This document shows positions 1 through 11,995 of a DNA stretch of 64,000 bases, one piece after another. The DNA is taken from contig NW_026527298.1 in assembly GCF_022682495.2 (NCBI RefSeq), positions 1-64,000 of the forward strand, in the 5' to 3' direction. The notes under the pieces were generated by a model. That model made no database searches and was not told the DNA's origin. It saw only the letters and a list, made by a program, of their open reading frames with translations. A program made the translations under genes and the position numbers. The DNA is from Desmodus rotundus (taxonomy: Eukaryota; Chordata; Mammalia; Chiroptera; Phyllostomidae). The first letter of the stretch is position 1, and each line of letters begins with the position of its first letter.

Positions 1-745
1 TGCAAAAAGGCTCACTCCAAGACACATCATAATTAAAATGCCAAAGGTTAAAGATAAAGAGAGAATCTTAAAAGCAGCAAGAGAAAAGCAGTGAGTTACT
101 TACAGGGGAGTTCCCATAAGACCTGATTTCTCAAAAGAAACTTTTCAGGCTAGAAGGTATTGGCAAGGAATATTCAAAGTCATGAAAAGCAGGGTCCTAC
201 AGCCAAGACTGCTCTACCCAGCAAAAATATCATTTAGAACCAAAGGGCAGATAAAGTGCTATCCAGACAAGGAAAAGCTAAAGAAGTTCATCATTACCAA
301 ACCATTACTATAAGAAATCTTAAAGGGACTTTTTTACAAAAAAGAAGAATATCAAATCTATCAAAATAAAATGGTAAAAAATACACATCTATCAACAATT
401 GAATCTAAAAAACATACTAAGAAAACAGGAAGAACAGAGACAGAATCATGGATACAGAGAATATTTTGATGGTTGCCACATGGGAAGGGGGTAGAAGAGA
501 ATGGTGAAGAGGTGAGATTAAGAAGTACAAATAGGTAGTTACAGAATAGCCATGGGGATGTAAATTAAAGTACAGAGTAGGAAATGGAGTAGCCAAGAAC
601 TTATATGCATGACACATGGACACGAACAATTATGTGGGGATTGCCTGAGTATGTGGTGGGTGCTGTCTGGAGGAGGGAAGAGGGCGGAAACTGGGAGAAT
701 TCTAATAGCATAATCAATAATATACATACATATTTTTAAAAAGCA
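1..745 (+). mobile_element. 3' part of an L1-type ORF1 element (HAL1-like), cut by window edge
   Basis: Positions 1-310 decay from the carboxy-terminal domain of an L1 ORF1 protein; the phrase for RILKAAREKQ is readable, followed by a stop. A short 3' UTR follows with no ORF2 between, ending in an AT-rich tail near 715-745. The complete element is visible in copy 2 (about 25,105-27,671). Confidence 0.8.
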
Positions 746-894
746 AATTAGACACAAGCCTTAAATTAATGTATTTCTTGTATTTAACCTTAATCATCTT
801 GAAAACTATTTTTAAATATAAAACTCTAAACACTTTTGTGACTTATTCTTGCACAAATAAGCCACAATGTGATAGTTTGCTTAAAACTGTATTT

Positions 895-985
895 TCTTCA
901 GTTGGAGACAATGAGGAGAAGTGGATTAAATGAGATAATACTTGGTGCCACATCTGGCACAGGATGGGCGCTGAGTGTGTTGTCC
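895..985 (+). repeat. MIR SINE fragment
   Basis: This has the MIR-like 3' half: a 'ggattaaatgagataatac' phrase followed by a 'tctggcacaggatgggcgct' stretch. It is an ancient mammalian SINE with no function inferred. The copy-2 equivalent is 27,821-27,911. Confidence 0.6.
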
Positions 986-1189
986 TTACCACTGCGATTC
1001 TTGGCATTTGCTGAGTGAGTAACAGATAGGGCTGTTGTGGATTTGGAATCTGTGACCCAGCAGCCTCTTCACCTTTCCACCTCCAGCTCCTAGACAGTGC
1101 CTGCTATACCAGCACCTCCCCCTCACAGGACAACCACTCACCCCTACCTGGTGACTCACTTTGAATCTACCTTATGCAACTTGGGTACA

Positions 1190-1830
1190 TCCAGAGGCTG
1201 TAAAGTACAGCATAGGGAATAGAGTCAATAACATTGTAACAACTATGCATGGTGCCAGGTGGGTACTAGACTTACTGGGGAGATCACGTCATAAGTTACA
1301 TAAATGTTTAACCACTATGGTGTATGCCTGAAAGTGATATAATATTGAATGTCAACTGTAAATGCAAGATTTTAATAAAACAACTCCTAACTCTAGAAAA
1401 TAAGAACTTACATAAATCAATTAATGTGATACACCACACTAACAGAAAGATAAAATATGTATGATAAAAATACCTTACATATTTTATACACCTTTTCATA
1501 ATAAAAACTCTCAACAACCTTGGTATAGAAGCTGTGTACCTAAACAAAGTAATGGCCATATATGACTATCCCATAGCTAATATCATAAATGTAGAAAGAT
1601 TTTCCTCTAAGTTCAAGAAGAGAAGATGCCCAATAATCTCATCATTTCTATGTAACATAGTACTAGAAGTCCTAACCAGAGCAATTAAGAAGGAAAAAGA
1701 AATAAGTGTTAACTAACCCTATTGTGATAATCATTTTACAATGAATTGAAATATATGTGTATCAAATTATCATTTTGTACACCTTAAACTTACAATGTTA
1801 CATGTCATTATATCTCAACAAAGCTGTGGT
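1190..1830 (+). mobile_element. Old L1M fragments (3' UTR pieces and ORF2 RT-domain piece)
   Basis: Three pieces are recognisable: a 3' UTR type with the phrase around 'aatattgaatgtcaactgta' (1,190-1,385), an ORF2 reverse-transcriptase segment (about 1,390-1,720; decayed, frame open only for 60 codons at 1,534-1,716), and a second 3' UTR end (1,725-1,830). The order does not match one intact element, so this is a mosaic of old L1M insertions. Confidence 0.65.
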
Positions 1831-1849
1831 GAAACTTGACTTGTGATAA

Positions 1850-2590
1850 TCCTTAAATATTATAAAGTAGCCTGTCACAAAATGTGGGGGAAGGCAAAGA
1901 GAACAGTAAATGTTGTTGCATATGTTTATTTATTTATGTTTATTTGCATTCAAGAATGTCTGAAAGAAAAAGTATACCTAAGTAGAAAGTCTTATTTTTA
2001 TGGGAGTGGATTTAGGGTTGTGTCCCTTATCTTTTCCTGGGTAACCAGAGAACAACATCTCATTCAACAGTAAGTATATATTTAACTAATGTTTCTGGGG
2101 GTTGGCTAGTGTAGGCTTAGCTTGGCTGAGTGGCTCCACTCTCCATGCCTCTTATCTTCCTCTTGTCTATATCCTAACCTAGTTCTGTTCTCGCAGTGAT
2201 GGCAGGGGGGTAAGAGTGAAAGACAAATTGTACAAGTGCTTTTTTTATGGCTGTGGTTTCTCCACATCCATTACTCAAAGCAGGTCAAAGGGCCATGGCC
2301 AAAATCAAGGTGTGAAGATATACACACTGTCCATGGGGATTGTGAAGAGGACAAAGCAAATACTTCTAAACAGTAATGTAATTGTATATAAAGGTGACTT
2401 TTACTTTTTTCTATATACTTTTCTGTGATTCTTATTATTCATTTTAATAACCAGTGTATATGATTTTAGCATCAGAAAAAATAATAAAGCCACCATTTGG
2501 GTTTACAACAAAGGAGAAGAGACAATATCTATTATTTTCCTGTGTTCGCTCTGCCAAAGTGAGACCAGGAACAGATTGTAGTATTGACCA
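1850..2590. other. Intergenic, no recognised feature (copy 1)
   Basis: AT-rich sequence between L1M fragments and the HAL1-like element. Short ORFs occur on the plus strand (76 and 70 codons), but they have no recognisable domain and lie in AT-rich non-coding composition. I see no gene here. The same stretch lies at 28,776-29,516. Confidence 0.5.
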
Positions 2591-2597
2591 GTAACTG

Positions 2598-4338
2598 TTT
2601 TTTTAAGTGCATTTTATTGATTATGCTATTATAGTTTTCCCAATTTTCCCCCTTTATCTCCCCTCCACCCTGCACCCCAAACCCTCTAGCATTCCCGCCA
2701 CTTAGTTCATGTCAATGGGATGTACATATAAGTTTCCTATACCATTCTTAACCTCTCCCCGTCTATTTTATCCCTACCAATTGTTCTTCTTATTCCCTGT
2801 ATCTTCCCCCCATTCCTCCCCTCTACCTCCCCACTGAAAACCCTCCATGTGATCTCCATTTCTCTGATTCTGTTCCTGTTCTAGTTGTTTGCTTCGTTTT
2901 TGTTGTTTTTCTTTATTTTAGGTTCAGTTGATAGTTGTTAGTTTGTTGTCATTTTTATGTTTGTAGTTTTTAATCTTCTTCTATTTCTTAGATAATTACC
3001 TTTAACATTTCATGTAATAATGGCTTGGTGATGATGACCAAGTCCTTTAACTTCACCTTATCTGGGAAGCACTTTATCTGCCCTTCCAATCTAAATGGAA
3101 GGGCAGCTTCCATTATAAATGGATAGCTTTGCTGGATAGAGTCATCTTGGATGTAGGTCCTTGCCTTTCATGACTTCAAATACTTCTTTCCAGCCCCTCC
3201 TTGCCTGCAAGGTTGCTTTTGAGAAATCAGCTGATAGTCTTATGGGCACTCCTTTGTAGGCAACTCTCTCCTTTCCTTTTGCTGCTTTTAAGATTCTCTC
3301 CTTATCTTTAATCTTGGGTAATGTAATTATGATGTGCCTTGTTGTGTTTCTCTTTGGTTGCAACTTCTTTGGGACTGTCTGGGCTTTCTGGACTTCCTGG
3401 AAGTCTGTTTCCTTCACCAGAATGGGGAAGTTTTCCTTCATTATTTGTTCACATAAGTTTTCAATTTCTTGCTGTTGCTCTTCTCCTTCTGGCACCCCGA
3501 TAATTTGGATATTGGAATGTTTAAATTTGTTACAGAGGTTCCTAAGCCTCTCCTCATTTTCTTGAATTCTTGTTTCTTCATTCAGTTCCAGTTGGATGTT
3601 TATTTCTTCCTTTTGTTCCAAATCGTTGTTCTGAGTCCTGGTTTCCTTCCTGTCACTGTTGGTTCCCTGAATATTTTATTTCACTTTGGATGTGCTTCAT
3701 TTGTTCCTTCATTTTGTGACCAAGCTCAATCAGTTCTGTGAACATCCTGTTTAGAACTCTCCATCAGATAGGTTGGCTATCTCCTCATCGCTTAGCTCTT
3801 TCTCTGGAGTTTTGCTCTGTTCTTTCATTTGGGCCATATTTCTTTGTCTCAGCACAACTGTTAAGTTGTAAGAGGGCAGGGTCTTAGGTATTCACCAGGG
3901 CAGGGCAACCCTCTTTGTTGCATTGTTGTGCTGTCTGTGGGGGAGGGGGCAGAGAGGGAACAATGCAGCTCGCTTGCTCAGCTCTAGCCCCAGTTTCCAA
4001 TGAACTCTCAAGTGACACTGGGAGTTTCTCCCACCATGGCAACGCCCACCATAGTCCATAGTCAGCTCTGAGTCTCAGTTTCCCAGTCAGGCAGACCCAC
4101 TTGAGAGGTCTATGCCTTGCAGTGGGTCCTCTCCATCTGCCCGTCTCCCTTGTCTCCCTTCTACCAGTCTGGTTGGTCTGGTCGACTGTTTCTTTAATTC
4201 CTTGGCTGTTGGAGTTCCATGGGGTTTGATTTTCTGGCACTTCTGGTGGTTTGTTGTTTTTTAGATTGGTTGTTATCCTCCTTTTGGGTGTGTAAGGAAG
4301 CGAAGGGTTTCTACCTATGCCTCCATCTTGGCCAGAAC
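2598..4338 (-). mobile_element. Full-length HAL1-like element (L1 ORF1 only), copy 1
   Basis: Reading on the minus strand, the element has a 5' UTR of about 500 bp starting with a 'caagatggaggcat' head at 4,334. A decayed ORF1 starts near 3,840; its longest open part is 159 codons at 3,142-3,621 and holds the RRM-like GVPEGEE and the LSADFSK/RRGWKEVF carboxy-terminal motifs. A short 3' UTR ends in an AT-rich tail near 2,600. ORF2 is absent. Flanks TTGACCAGTAACTG (about 2,584) and TTGACCACTAGATG (about 4,340) look like an aged 14-bp target-site duplication. The family matches 'half-L1' (HAL1) elements, which carry ORF1 and borrow L1 machinery. Confidence 0.8.
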
Positions 4339-4841
4339 TTGACCACTAGATGTTAATATGAACATTAGAGTAAAGCTGAAGAAGAGCAGCAAAAGAATCA
4401 TAGTACCGAAATATAATGTAAAAAATGTTCCTTTTATAGGTGAGATCATATCTGTGAAAATTTGCCTTTAAAAAGTTCCTGATCAATTTGAAGTCCACAT
4501 GAAAAACAGATGTACACTGTTTAACTTAACTGACTGAGAATCAGAACTATATATGAACTGAAACCAGAAATATTATTAGGAGAGAATGCAAAAAGACAAA
4601 GTCAGAAATAAAAAGGAAAGATAAATTGAAATACATGACAGAAGAAGCACTAAGAATTGTTAAAAACAGGCGAGAGGCCAAAGTAAAGGTGACAAAAGCA
4701 GGGTTAGAATCCTGAATGAGGTTCTTCAACAACTGCAGAGAAGGAGAACTATTTTAATGGTCAATGTAAGGAGACAGAAGAGAACAACACAAAAGGAGGA
4801 ACACAAGCTATCTAGAAGAAGATTCAAAAAATAAAGGAGAA

Positions 4842-5612
4842 GTCTATAGGGTTTACTATGTATACTATCTTGTCGTCTAGAAACAGTGACAGTTTTACTT
4901 CCTCCTTTCTAACTTGTATACATTTTATTTCTTTTTCTTGTCTGATCGGGGTGGCTAGGGCTTCCAATACTATGTTAAATAGAAGTGGTGAAACCACTGA
5001 GGAAAACAGTGTGGAATTTCCTCAGAAAACTAAAAATGGAAATACCTTTTGACCCAGCAATTCTTCTGCTGGGATTATACCCCAAGAATCCTGAAACACC
5101 AATTTAAAAGAACCTATGCACTCACAGTTCATAGCAGCACAATTTACAATAACCAAGTTCTGGAAGCAACCTACGTGCCCATCAGTAAATGAATGGATCA
5201 AAAAACTATGGTACATTTACATATAGCAGAAACAAAGAAGGAGCTCCTACCCTTCATGACAGCATAGATAGAACTGGAGAGAATTATACTAAGTGAAATA
5301 AGCCAGGCCGTGAAAGACAAATACCATATGATCTCACCTATAAGTGGAACCTAATCAACAAAACAAAAAAACAAAGAAAGAAACAAAATATAACCAGAGA
5401 CGTGGAAATAAAGAACAAATTAACAGTAACCAGAGGGCAGAGGGGAGAGGGATAATGGGGGTGGGGAAATTGGAAGAGGTGAGGAACATATAAAAAGGAC
5501 CGATGGAAAAAGCCAAAGGGGGGTAGAATCGGGAGTGGGAAGTGAGGATGGGTGGAGGGAGTGGTGGGGGAAAATGAAGACAACTGTACTTGAGCAACAA
5601 TAAAAAAAAATG
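4842..5612 (+). mobile_element. L1 3' end with 5' inversion (twin priming), copy 1
   Basis: Positions 4,842-4,990 are antisense L1 ORF2 (RT region), joined directly to 4,991-5,612, which is sense ORF2 end plus 3' UTR and an A-rich tail. The block is flanked by AAGGAGAA at 4,834-4,841 and 5,613-5,620, the target-site duplication. This head-inverted structure is the known signature of twin priming during L1 insertion. Confidence 0.8.
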
Positions 5613-5719
5613 AAGGAGAAATTCAAACCTAGATGAGGAATGCTGAATGACCGAAAACAAAGCTCATTATCTCCTCCTATACAGGAGAAAACAAAGAGAA
5701 GGTGGAAACAGGATAGTGA

Positions 5720-7285
5720 ATTATTATTTAAAAAAAGAGGAAAAAGGATGACAGATATCTTTGAAGAAGATTCCTATGAGGAGGAAACAGATTTTTTAAA
5801 ATGTGAAGTGAAATCTTCCCTGAAAGTATAGGGAAGAAATGAATCACCAGGGGTAGGTGGGATACTGAGAGAATTATTTCAAGCCACAGAGACTAAATCC
5901 GTCAAGATCCTGACAAGAATAGGTCAATAACTATGAAAAACAAAACCATGGCCTACAAACTGGAAATGTTTAATATACAGTCCAATTTCCAAGAAAGGAG
6001 AGGCCAAGGAGTGCAGTTACTGTAGGACCATTGCTCTAACTTCTCACACAAGTAAGCAATGTTCAAGGTGGTGCGACAAAGGCTTCTGCCTGAGAGGGAG
6101 CAAGGAATGGCAGATGTTCAAGCCGGACTCAGAAAAGGAAGAGGTGCTCAAGAACTAATTACAAACACTTGTTGGACACTGGAGTGCTCCAAAGAATTTG
6201 AAAAAAATTGTCTATGTTTTATAGACTAGTAAAGCCTTTGTGTGGATCATGAACAGCTATGAGTTGGGTGTGCCTCAAAGAAATGGGTGTGCCTCTCCCC
6301 TTATGGAGGCTGTAGAGAGGAGGCAGACAGAATATGGAGAGACAGAATGGTTTCCTCTAGGCAAAGGCATCAGACAAAGTGTGTTTTTTCTCCCTGTTTA
6401 TTTAATCTGAACCCAGAACTGATATACTTTATGAAAAACTGAGCTAGACTCAGAGGAAGGAGAAGTGAAAATTAGAAGAAATACCAGTTACTTAAGATAT
6501 GAAGATGATGTACTTAACTGGCAGTGCTCTGAAATGACTTCTAATGAAAGTGAAGCAGAAAGTGTCAAAGCAGGACTACAGCTGAACACCAAGAAAACAA
6601 AACCATGACCACAGAAGAAGTACACAACTTCAACACAGACAACGAAGACATTTAAATTGCTCACGATTTTGCTTACCTTGGCTCAGTCACCCATTCAAAT
6701 CGAGACAGCAGCCAAGAAATGTCAGCCTTTCCAGAGAAGGCTGAAACTCAAAAGGGCAGCAATGGGAGAATTAGGGAGAGATCACTAAGAGCAAAGATGT
6801 GTCACTAAAAACCAAAGTTAAGGTCACACACACCCTCACATTCCCAATTGCGATGTATGGATGTGGAAGTCAGACAGTGAAGAAAGTTGATGAGAACAAA
6901 ATTGCTTCCTTTGAAATAATGTGTCAGAGGAGAGCTCTACCGCTACCCTGGATCACAGGAAAAACAAGCAAACGGGTCCTGGAGCAAGTTAAGCCTGAAA
7001 TGTTGCTACAGGCCAAAATGACAAAACTGAAGCTGTCCTACCTCAGGCACATCATGAGAAGGCGGGCTCTTTGGAAAAGACAATAAAGCTGGGGGCGGGG
7101 GGAGGGAGAAAGATGTATCAGGAAAAGAGGATGAGCAAATATGGGGATGGATTGATTTCACAAAAGAAGCCAGAGGCACGAGTCTCCAGCAGCTGAGCAG
7201 GGCTGCTGAGGACAGGATGCAGTGAACATCACTCATTCACAGGGTCACAGGAGTCTTAGCTGACTCAACAGCACATAACACACAC
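5720..7285 (+). mobile_element. Decayed RTE/BovB-like LINE (reverse transcriptase region), copy 1
   Basis: Conceptual translation in shifting frames gives RT phrases of the RTE clade in order: KCEVKSSL (about 5,800), GEAKECSYCRTIALTSH (about 6,000), LGKGIRQ (about 6,360), a YEDD-like catalytic box in place of YADD (about 6,500), and a carboxy-terminal ORF at 6,799-7,086 with FPIAMYGCGSQTVKK and LRHIMRR. Several stops and frameshifts show it is dead. The 5' half (endonuclease) is missing. The RTE clade, which includes BovB, is my inference from these phrases. Confidence 0.7.
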
Positions 7286-7309
7286 ACATTATTGTTCTGT
7301 TTTTAAATG

Positions 7310-7470
7310 GTTAATCTTTCTAGAAACAAAGATTGCCATAACAAATTACCACAAACTGGGTCAAAAATATATTCTCTCACAGCTCTGCAGGCCAGAAGTC
7401 TGAAATCAAGTCATCAGAACTGGACTGTCTCCCAGGGCCATCATCCAAGCCACTATACTTATAATACACA
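7310..7470 (+). repeat. Old mammalian interspersed repeat fragment
   Basis: The stretch 'ccataacaaattaccacaaa' followed by a segment about subsequent pyrimidine-rich 'ctcacagctctgcaggccag' resembles a widespread ~400-bp mammalian repeat, more complete at 56,130-56,520. I do not assign the family name. The copy-2 equivalent is 34,236-34,396. Confidence 0.45.
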
Positions 7471-7689
7471 CAAAGGAGTGTATAAAATATGTATGAATTG
7501 TTTCAAGAAAAGAAAATGAACACTCACCACTTGGCCTAAGAAATAAAACATTATGAATACTGGAGAAGCCCACTTTGTCCATCCCTTTCTAAGCTTCTCC
7601 CCTGTTTATTCTCTCCCAGAAACAATTCCCCTTCTCCATTTTTTATTTATCAATCTCTCGCTTTTTTTCATAGTTTTACCAAATATAAA

Positions 7690-8310
7690 TCATCCTTAAA
7701 CAATACAGTGTTATATTACATTAGTTTTGCCTGTTTTAAGCTTTATAAAAATAGAATCACACCATATGTATTCTTCTGTGATTTGGGTTTTTTCCACTTA
7801 GTATTATGTTTCTGCAATTATCCATGTTGATGCACGTGGCTATAATTCACTTTAATTCATGGATGAATATGTCATGTGAATGAATCCAGTTTATGGAAAC
7901 ACTACAGTCTATTTACTCATTCTATTGTTGATGGACATTTGGGGTTGTTTCATGATATTTTTATGTCTCCTGGTGTAAACTTGCAAGAACATCTTTAAGG
8001 TATACACATTTAGAAGGGATATTGTTGAGTCAAATTAGCTCAGTAAAGACAAGCTTTTCCAACCATATCACACAATTTATAGTTTCTACTGTTGGTGTAA
8101 AGAGGTATGCATCCTCTCTATCAGTTGCTATTATCAGATACTTTTAGATGTTGCTGATTTGGTGGGTATCAGAATGGTGTCTCAATTTGATTATAATTTG
8201 CATTTCCCTGATTGCTAATGAAGTTAAATATTTTCACATGTTATTGGTCATTTATATTTTCTTTTCTGTGAAATGATAATTTGTGGTTTTTGCCCATTTT
8301 AACCCTGGCT
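7690..8310 (-). mobile_element. Old L1M fragment, antisense
   Basis: Antisense L1 ORF2 3' region phrases are recognisable, including 'atttgcatttccctgattgc' near 8,197 and 'ttttgcccatttt' near 8,289. It is decayed, with no open frame. The copy-2 equivalent is 34,616-35,236. Confidence 0.55.
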
Positions 8311-8342
8311 TGTCTTTTTTGTTATTAATATTTTCCCCAAGG

Positions 8343-8465
8343 TCATGTTATTTTTTACTGTTGTTCAAGTACAGTTGTCTCCATTTTCCCCCACACACTC
8401 CTTCACACACACGCATTCCCACGACTCAACCTCAGTCCTATTCCCCTTTGTGTTTGCCCATATGT
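8343..8465 (-). mobile_element. L1 3' end fragment
   Basis: C-rich antisense of the L1 3' UTR tail, starting with 'gttattttttactgttgttc' and continuing into a 'cccccacacactcc' run. It is the same terminal sequence, in reverse, as at 5,590-5,610. The copy-2 equivalent is 35,269-35,391. Confidence 0.65.
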
Positions 8466-8744
8466 TAAACATTTTATTATTGATTTTGAAGAGTCTTATA
8501 ATTAGATTTTTTAATACTTAACTTTACGCCATCCAGGGGCTGTTTCTCTCTCACACCCTGACTTCTTTCTACCCATCTCCTTGAGATCAACAGAAAAGAC
8601 ATAAAGACAGAGAGAGATAAAATGACATTGCTAATCCTCAAATTACAGGGAGTACATTTATATTTTTATAAGATTCCAAGGTCCAAACTCTCTGACTTTC
8701 CTTAAAACCAAGGCTGACTCAGAGTTGAAATATGGCACAGAAAC

Positions 8745-10358
8745 TGCATTTATTTTAGTGTATGGTGTAAGTTGGTGATCGAGTTTCATTTTTTTTTTCA
8801 TGTAGCTGTCCAAATCTTCCAACACCATTTGTCGAAGAGGCAATTTTTACTCCGTTTTATGCTTCTGCCCCCTTTGTCAAATATTAACTGACCATAGAGA
8901 CTTGGGTTTATTTCTGGGCTCTCTGTTCTGTTCCATCAATTCATGTGTCTGTTCTTATGCCAGTACCAGGCTGTTTTGATTACACTAGCCTTGTAATACA
9001 GTTTGATATCAGGTATTGTGATCCCTCCTAGTTTGTTCTTCTTTCTCAAAATTGCTGCAGCTATTCAGGGTCTTTTATGGTTCCACATAAGTTTTTGAAA
9101 TGTTTGTTCTATGTCTGTGAAATATGTCATTGGTACTTTAATAGGGGTTGCATTGAATCTATAAATTGCGTTGGGTATATATAAGTTGTGACAACATAAA
9201 AGTCCTAGAGGAAAACATAGGCAGGAAAATCTCAGATATTCTACACAGCAGTATTTTCACTGGTATGTCCCCTAGAGCAAGGGGCATAAAGGAAAAATAA
9301 ATAAATAAATGGGACCTCATCAAAATAAAATGCTTCTACATGGCCAAAGAAAACAGCATTAAAATGAAAAGAGAACCAACTGTATGGAAAACGTATTTGC
9401 CAATGATACCTCAAACAAGGGTTTGATCTCCAAAATATATAAAGAACTCACACAAATCCACCACAGGAAGACAAACAACTGATTTAAAACATGGGCAAAG
9501 GACTTGAACAGACACTTCTCCAAGGAGGACATAAAGACGGTCTTCAGACATGAAAAAATGCTCAGCATCACTAGTCATCAGAGAAATGCAAATTAAAACC
9601 ACAATGAGATACAACTTCACACCAGTCAGAATGGTCATCATAAACGAAGCAACAAAGAAGTGTTGGAGAGGATGTGGAGAAAAGGGAACCCTAGTGCATT
9701 CTTGGTGGAATTGCAGACTGGTGTAGCAACTGTGGAAAACAGTATGGAATTTCCTCAGAAAACTAAAAATGGAACTGCCTTTTGACCTGGCAATTCCACT
9801 GCTGGGATTTTATCCTAAGAACCCTGAAATACCAATACCTATAAGAACCTATGCACCCCAGTGTTCATAGCAGCACAATTTACAATATCCAAGTGCTGGA
9901 AGCAACCTAAGTGCCCATCAGTAAATGAATGGATCAAAAATCATGGTACAGTTACACAATGGAATACTACACAGCAGAGAGAAAGAAGCAGCTCCTACCC
10001 TTTTTGACGGCATGGTTGGAACTGGAGAGCATTATGCTAAGTGAAATAAGCCAGGAGGTATAGGACAAATACCATATGATCTCACCTTTAACAGGAACCT
10101 AATCAACAAAACAAGCATTCAAGCAAAATATAACCAAAGACACTGAAATTGAGAACAGGCTGACAGTGACCATAGGGGAGAGGGGTGAGGATTATAGGGG
10201 GAAAAGGTGATGGGTTTGCAGGAACAATTATAAAGGACACATGGACAATAACAAGGAGGGGGTAGAAACAGAGGAGGGAGGTGTGGAGTGCTGGGGTGGT
10301 AGAGAGGGATGGGGGGGAAAAGGCAGAAAACTGTAGTTGAACCACAATAAAAAATGTT
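8745..10358 (+). mobile_element. L1 with long 5' inversion (twin priming), copy 1
   Basis: From about 8,745 to 9,180 the sequence is antisense L1 ORF2. At about 9,180 it switches to sense ORF2 3' part, which continues through the ORF2 end into a G-rich 3' UTR and an A-rich end at 10,340-10,358. ORF2 is interrupted throughout. The structure is the twin-priming signature. No clear target-site duplication was found by eye. Confidence 0.75.
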
Positions 10359-10697
10359 AATTTTTTTTTAAACTAACACCTTGTCAGCTAAATTCCAACC
10401 TGAGGGTCATGCCAGGGTCAGTCTCCATGACTTATGTCTTTCTCTTGATTATGGTCATATTTTCTCTATCTTCATGTGCCTAGAAATTTTGGATTTTATC
10501 CTGAATAGTTAGAGTGATACCCTGTAGAGACACTGGATTCGGTTATATTCTTTTGAAGAATATTGATTTTTGTTTTGTTTTGTTTCAGGGAGTTCACTTG
10601 ACTAAGATCAAATGCTCAACTCTGAAATCTTATTTCAGTTCTTTTGGTCTTATTTGGCACCGTGGAGGTTTCTAGCATATTGGTAGTTCAGTTATCA

Positions 10698-10838
10698 GTA
10701 GAAAGGACACATGGACAAAGCCAAAGGGGGTAGGATTGAGGGTGGGATGTGGGGATGGATGGGGTAAGAGGAATGGTGGGGGGAAATGGAGGAAACTGTC
10801 CTTGAACAACAATCAATCAATCAATCAATCAATCAATG
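10698..10838 (+). mobile_element. 5'-truncated L1 3' end with (CAAT)n tail
   Basis: The last ~100 bp of the L1 3' UTR ('ggacacatggacaaagccaa' and the G-rich run) is followed at about 10,808 by seven or more CAAT/AATC repeats instead of the usual poly(A). The copy-2 equivalent is 37,624-37,764. Confidence 0.7.
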
Positions 10839-10839
10839 A

Positions 10840-11785
10840 AAAGAAAAAGAAATTTGGACAGAGTTTATACATAGAATTTAGGGGTCCCAACACCCACCCC
10901 CAGCTCTCTCAATTTTGAGATTCTACCACCACTATCACCAGGCGCTATAATTGTCCTGGTCTCTGTCCTCTGATTCTTCAAGTCAGAAAACCACAAAGTT
11001 TTTACTTGGGTTTTAGCCATACCCAAGGCACTGTCCAGGGCCTCCCTTTAGGCCCAAAGCTATAATAAGCAGGAAATTCCCTTCTTCCAACCCCTTTTAG
11101 TATCTGACCGATTTTGTTCATCCAACAGTAATTCCAGGGTATTGGTTTTTTAAAGATATTTTAGTCTCAGTTTATGGCTGTTATTTTCAGGATACTTGAT
11201 CAATCGGAGTTACTCAGTCTCTACCAGAATCAGAAGCTCCTCAGACAACTGCCAGAATATGACTCCTCTACCCTCATACAAAAATCCTTTCTCCTTTGAG
11301 TCTGTATCCTTCATCCCTGTTATCTACCAAACTTGTCCCCTCCACCCCCAAGTCCTGCCATTTTCATGGGTAAGAAGCACTTCAGTGGTCATGGACATGA
11401 GTTGTCCAGACAAGTCGAAAGTACCTTGACTTTCTTGTTTTCTTTGGCCCTCTCCTTCACGCCATTTTAGCCAAGACTCCAACAGTCTCACTGTAATCCT
11501 GATCACCCTGCAATCTGAAAGACAAACATTTTACTCTGACCACAATTCTTCAATCCCTTGTTCTCCCAGCTCCCTCACCACCTCATTGCCACTGGCCTGG
11601 ACAGCAGCACTGGTTAAGCAGGTCATCAGTTAATGTTCCAAGAAATGAAGAAATGATAGAAGGTCAAGTTTGCCTCCAGTTAACTCCAGTTAAGAGAATG
11701 TTAATGAAAGCATTTTGGAATCTTTTGTATCAGGCTTATAGGGAAGGTTTTCAAGAACAACAAAATGTCAGGGACAGTTTCCTTA
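10840..11785. other. Intergenic, no recognised feature (copy 1)
   Basis: No repeat family or gene could be recognised. ORFs of 77 and 60 codons on opposite strands around 11,196-11,506 overlap each other and show no domain. The same stretch lies at 37,766-38,711. Confidence 0.45.
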
Positions 11786-11789
11786 TATT

Positions 11790-11995
11790 TCATAAAGAGA
11801 AAAGGCAGGGCTTGGCAGTCCACAGTGTGGGTGAAATTGACAGTCACACAAGGACGTGTCAGGCTCTACCCTTGGCTGTACAACCCAAAGCAACTTATTT
11901 CCCACTCTTTGGGAGTTACTTAACTCAACTGCTAAATGGGAATGATAAAACCAACCTCACAGACTTGTAGTGAAGAGTTTAACAGGACTGTGCTC
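11790..11995 (+). repeat. MIR SINE
   Basis: Shows the MIR core and 3' part: a 'cccactctttgggagttact' segment followed by 'aaatgggaatgataaaacca' and the 'cacagacttgtagtgaagag' phrase. The copy-2 equivalent is 38,716-38,921. Confidence 0.6.

Noticed and set aside
3884..4240. 118-codon minus-strand ORF (and its copy at 30,810-31,166)
   Set aside because: It lies in the 5' UTR of the HAL1-like element, lacks any domain and is not open in sister copies.
6799..7086. 95-codon ORF with reverse-transcriptase tail similarity as a live gene
   Set aside because: It is only the last open piece of a decayed RTE-type element; the upstream frame holds many stops and the catalytic box is altered.
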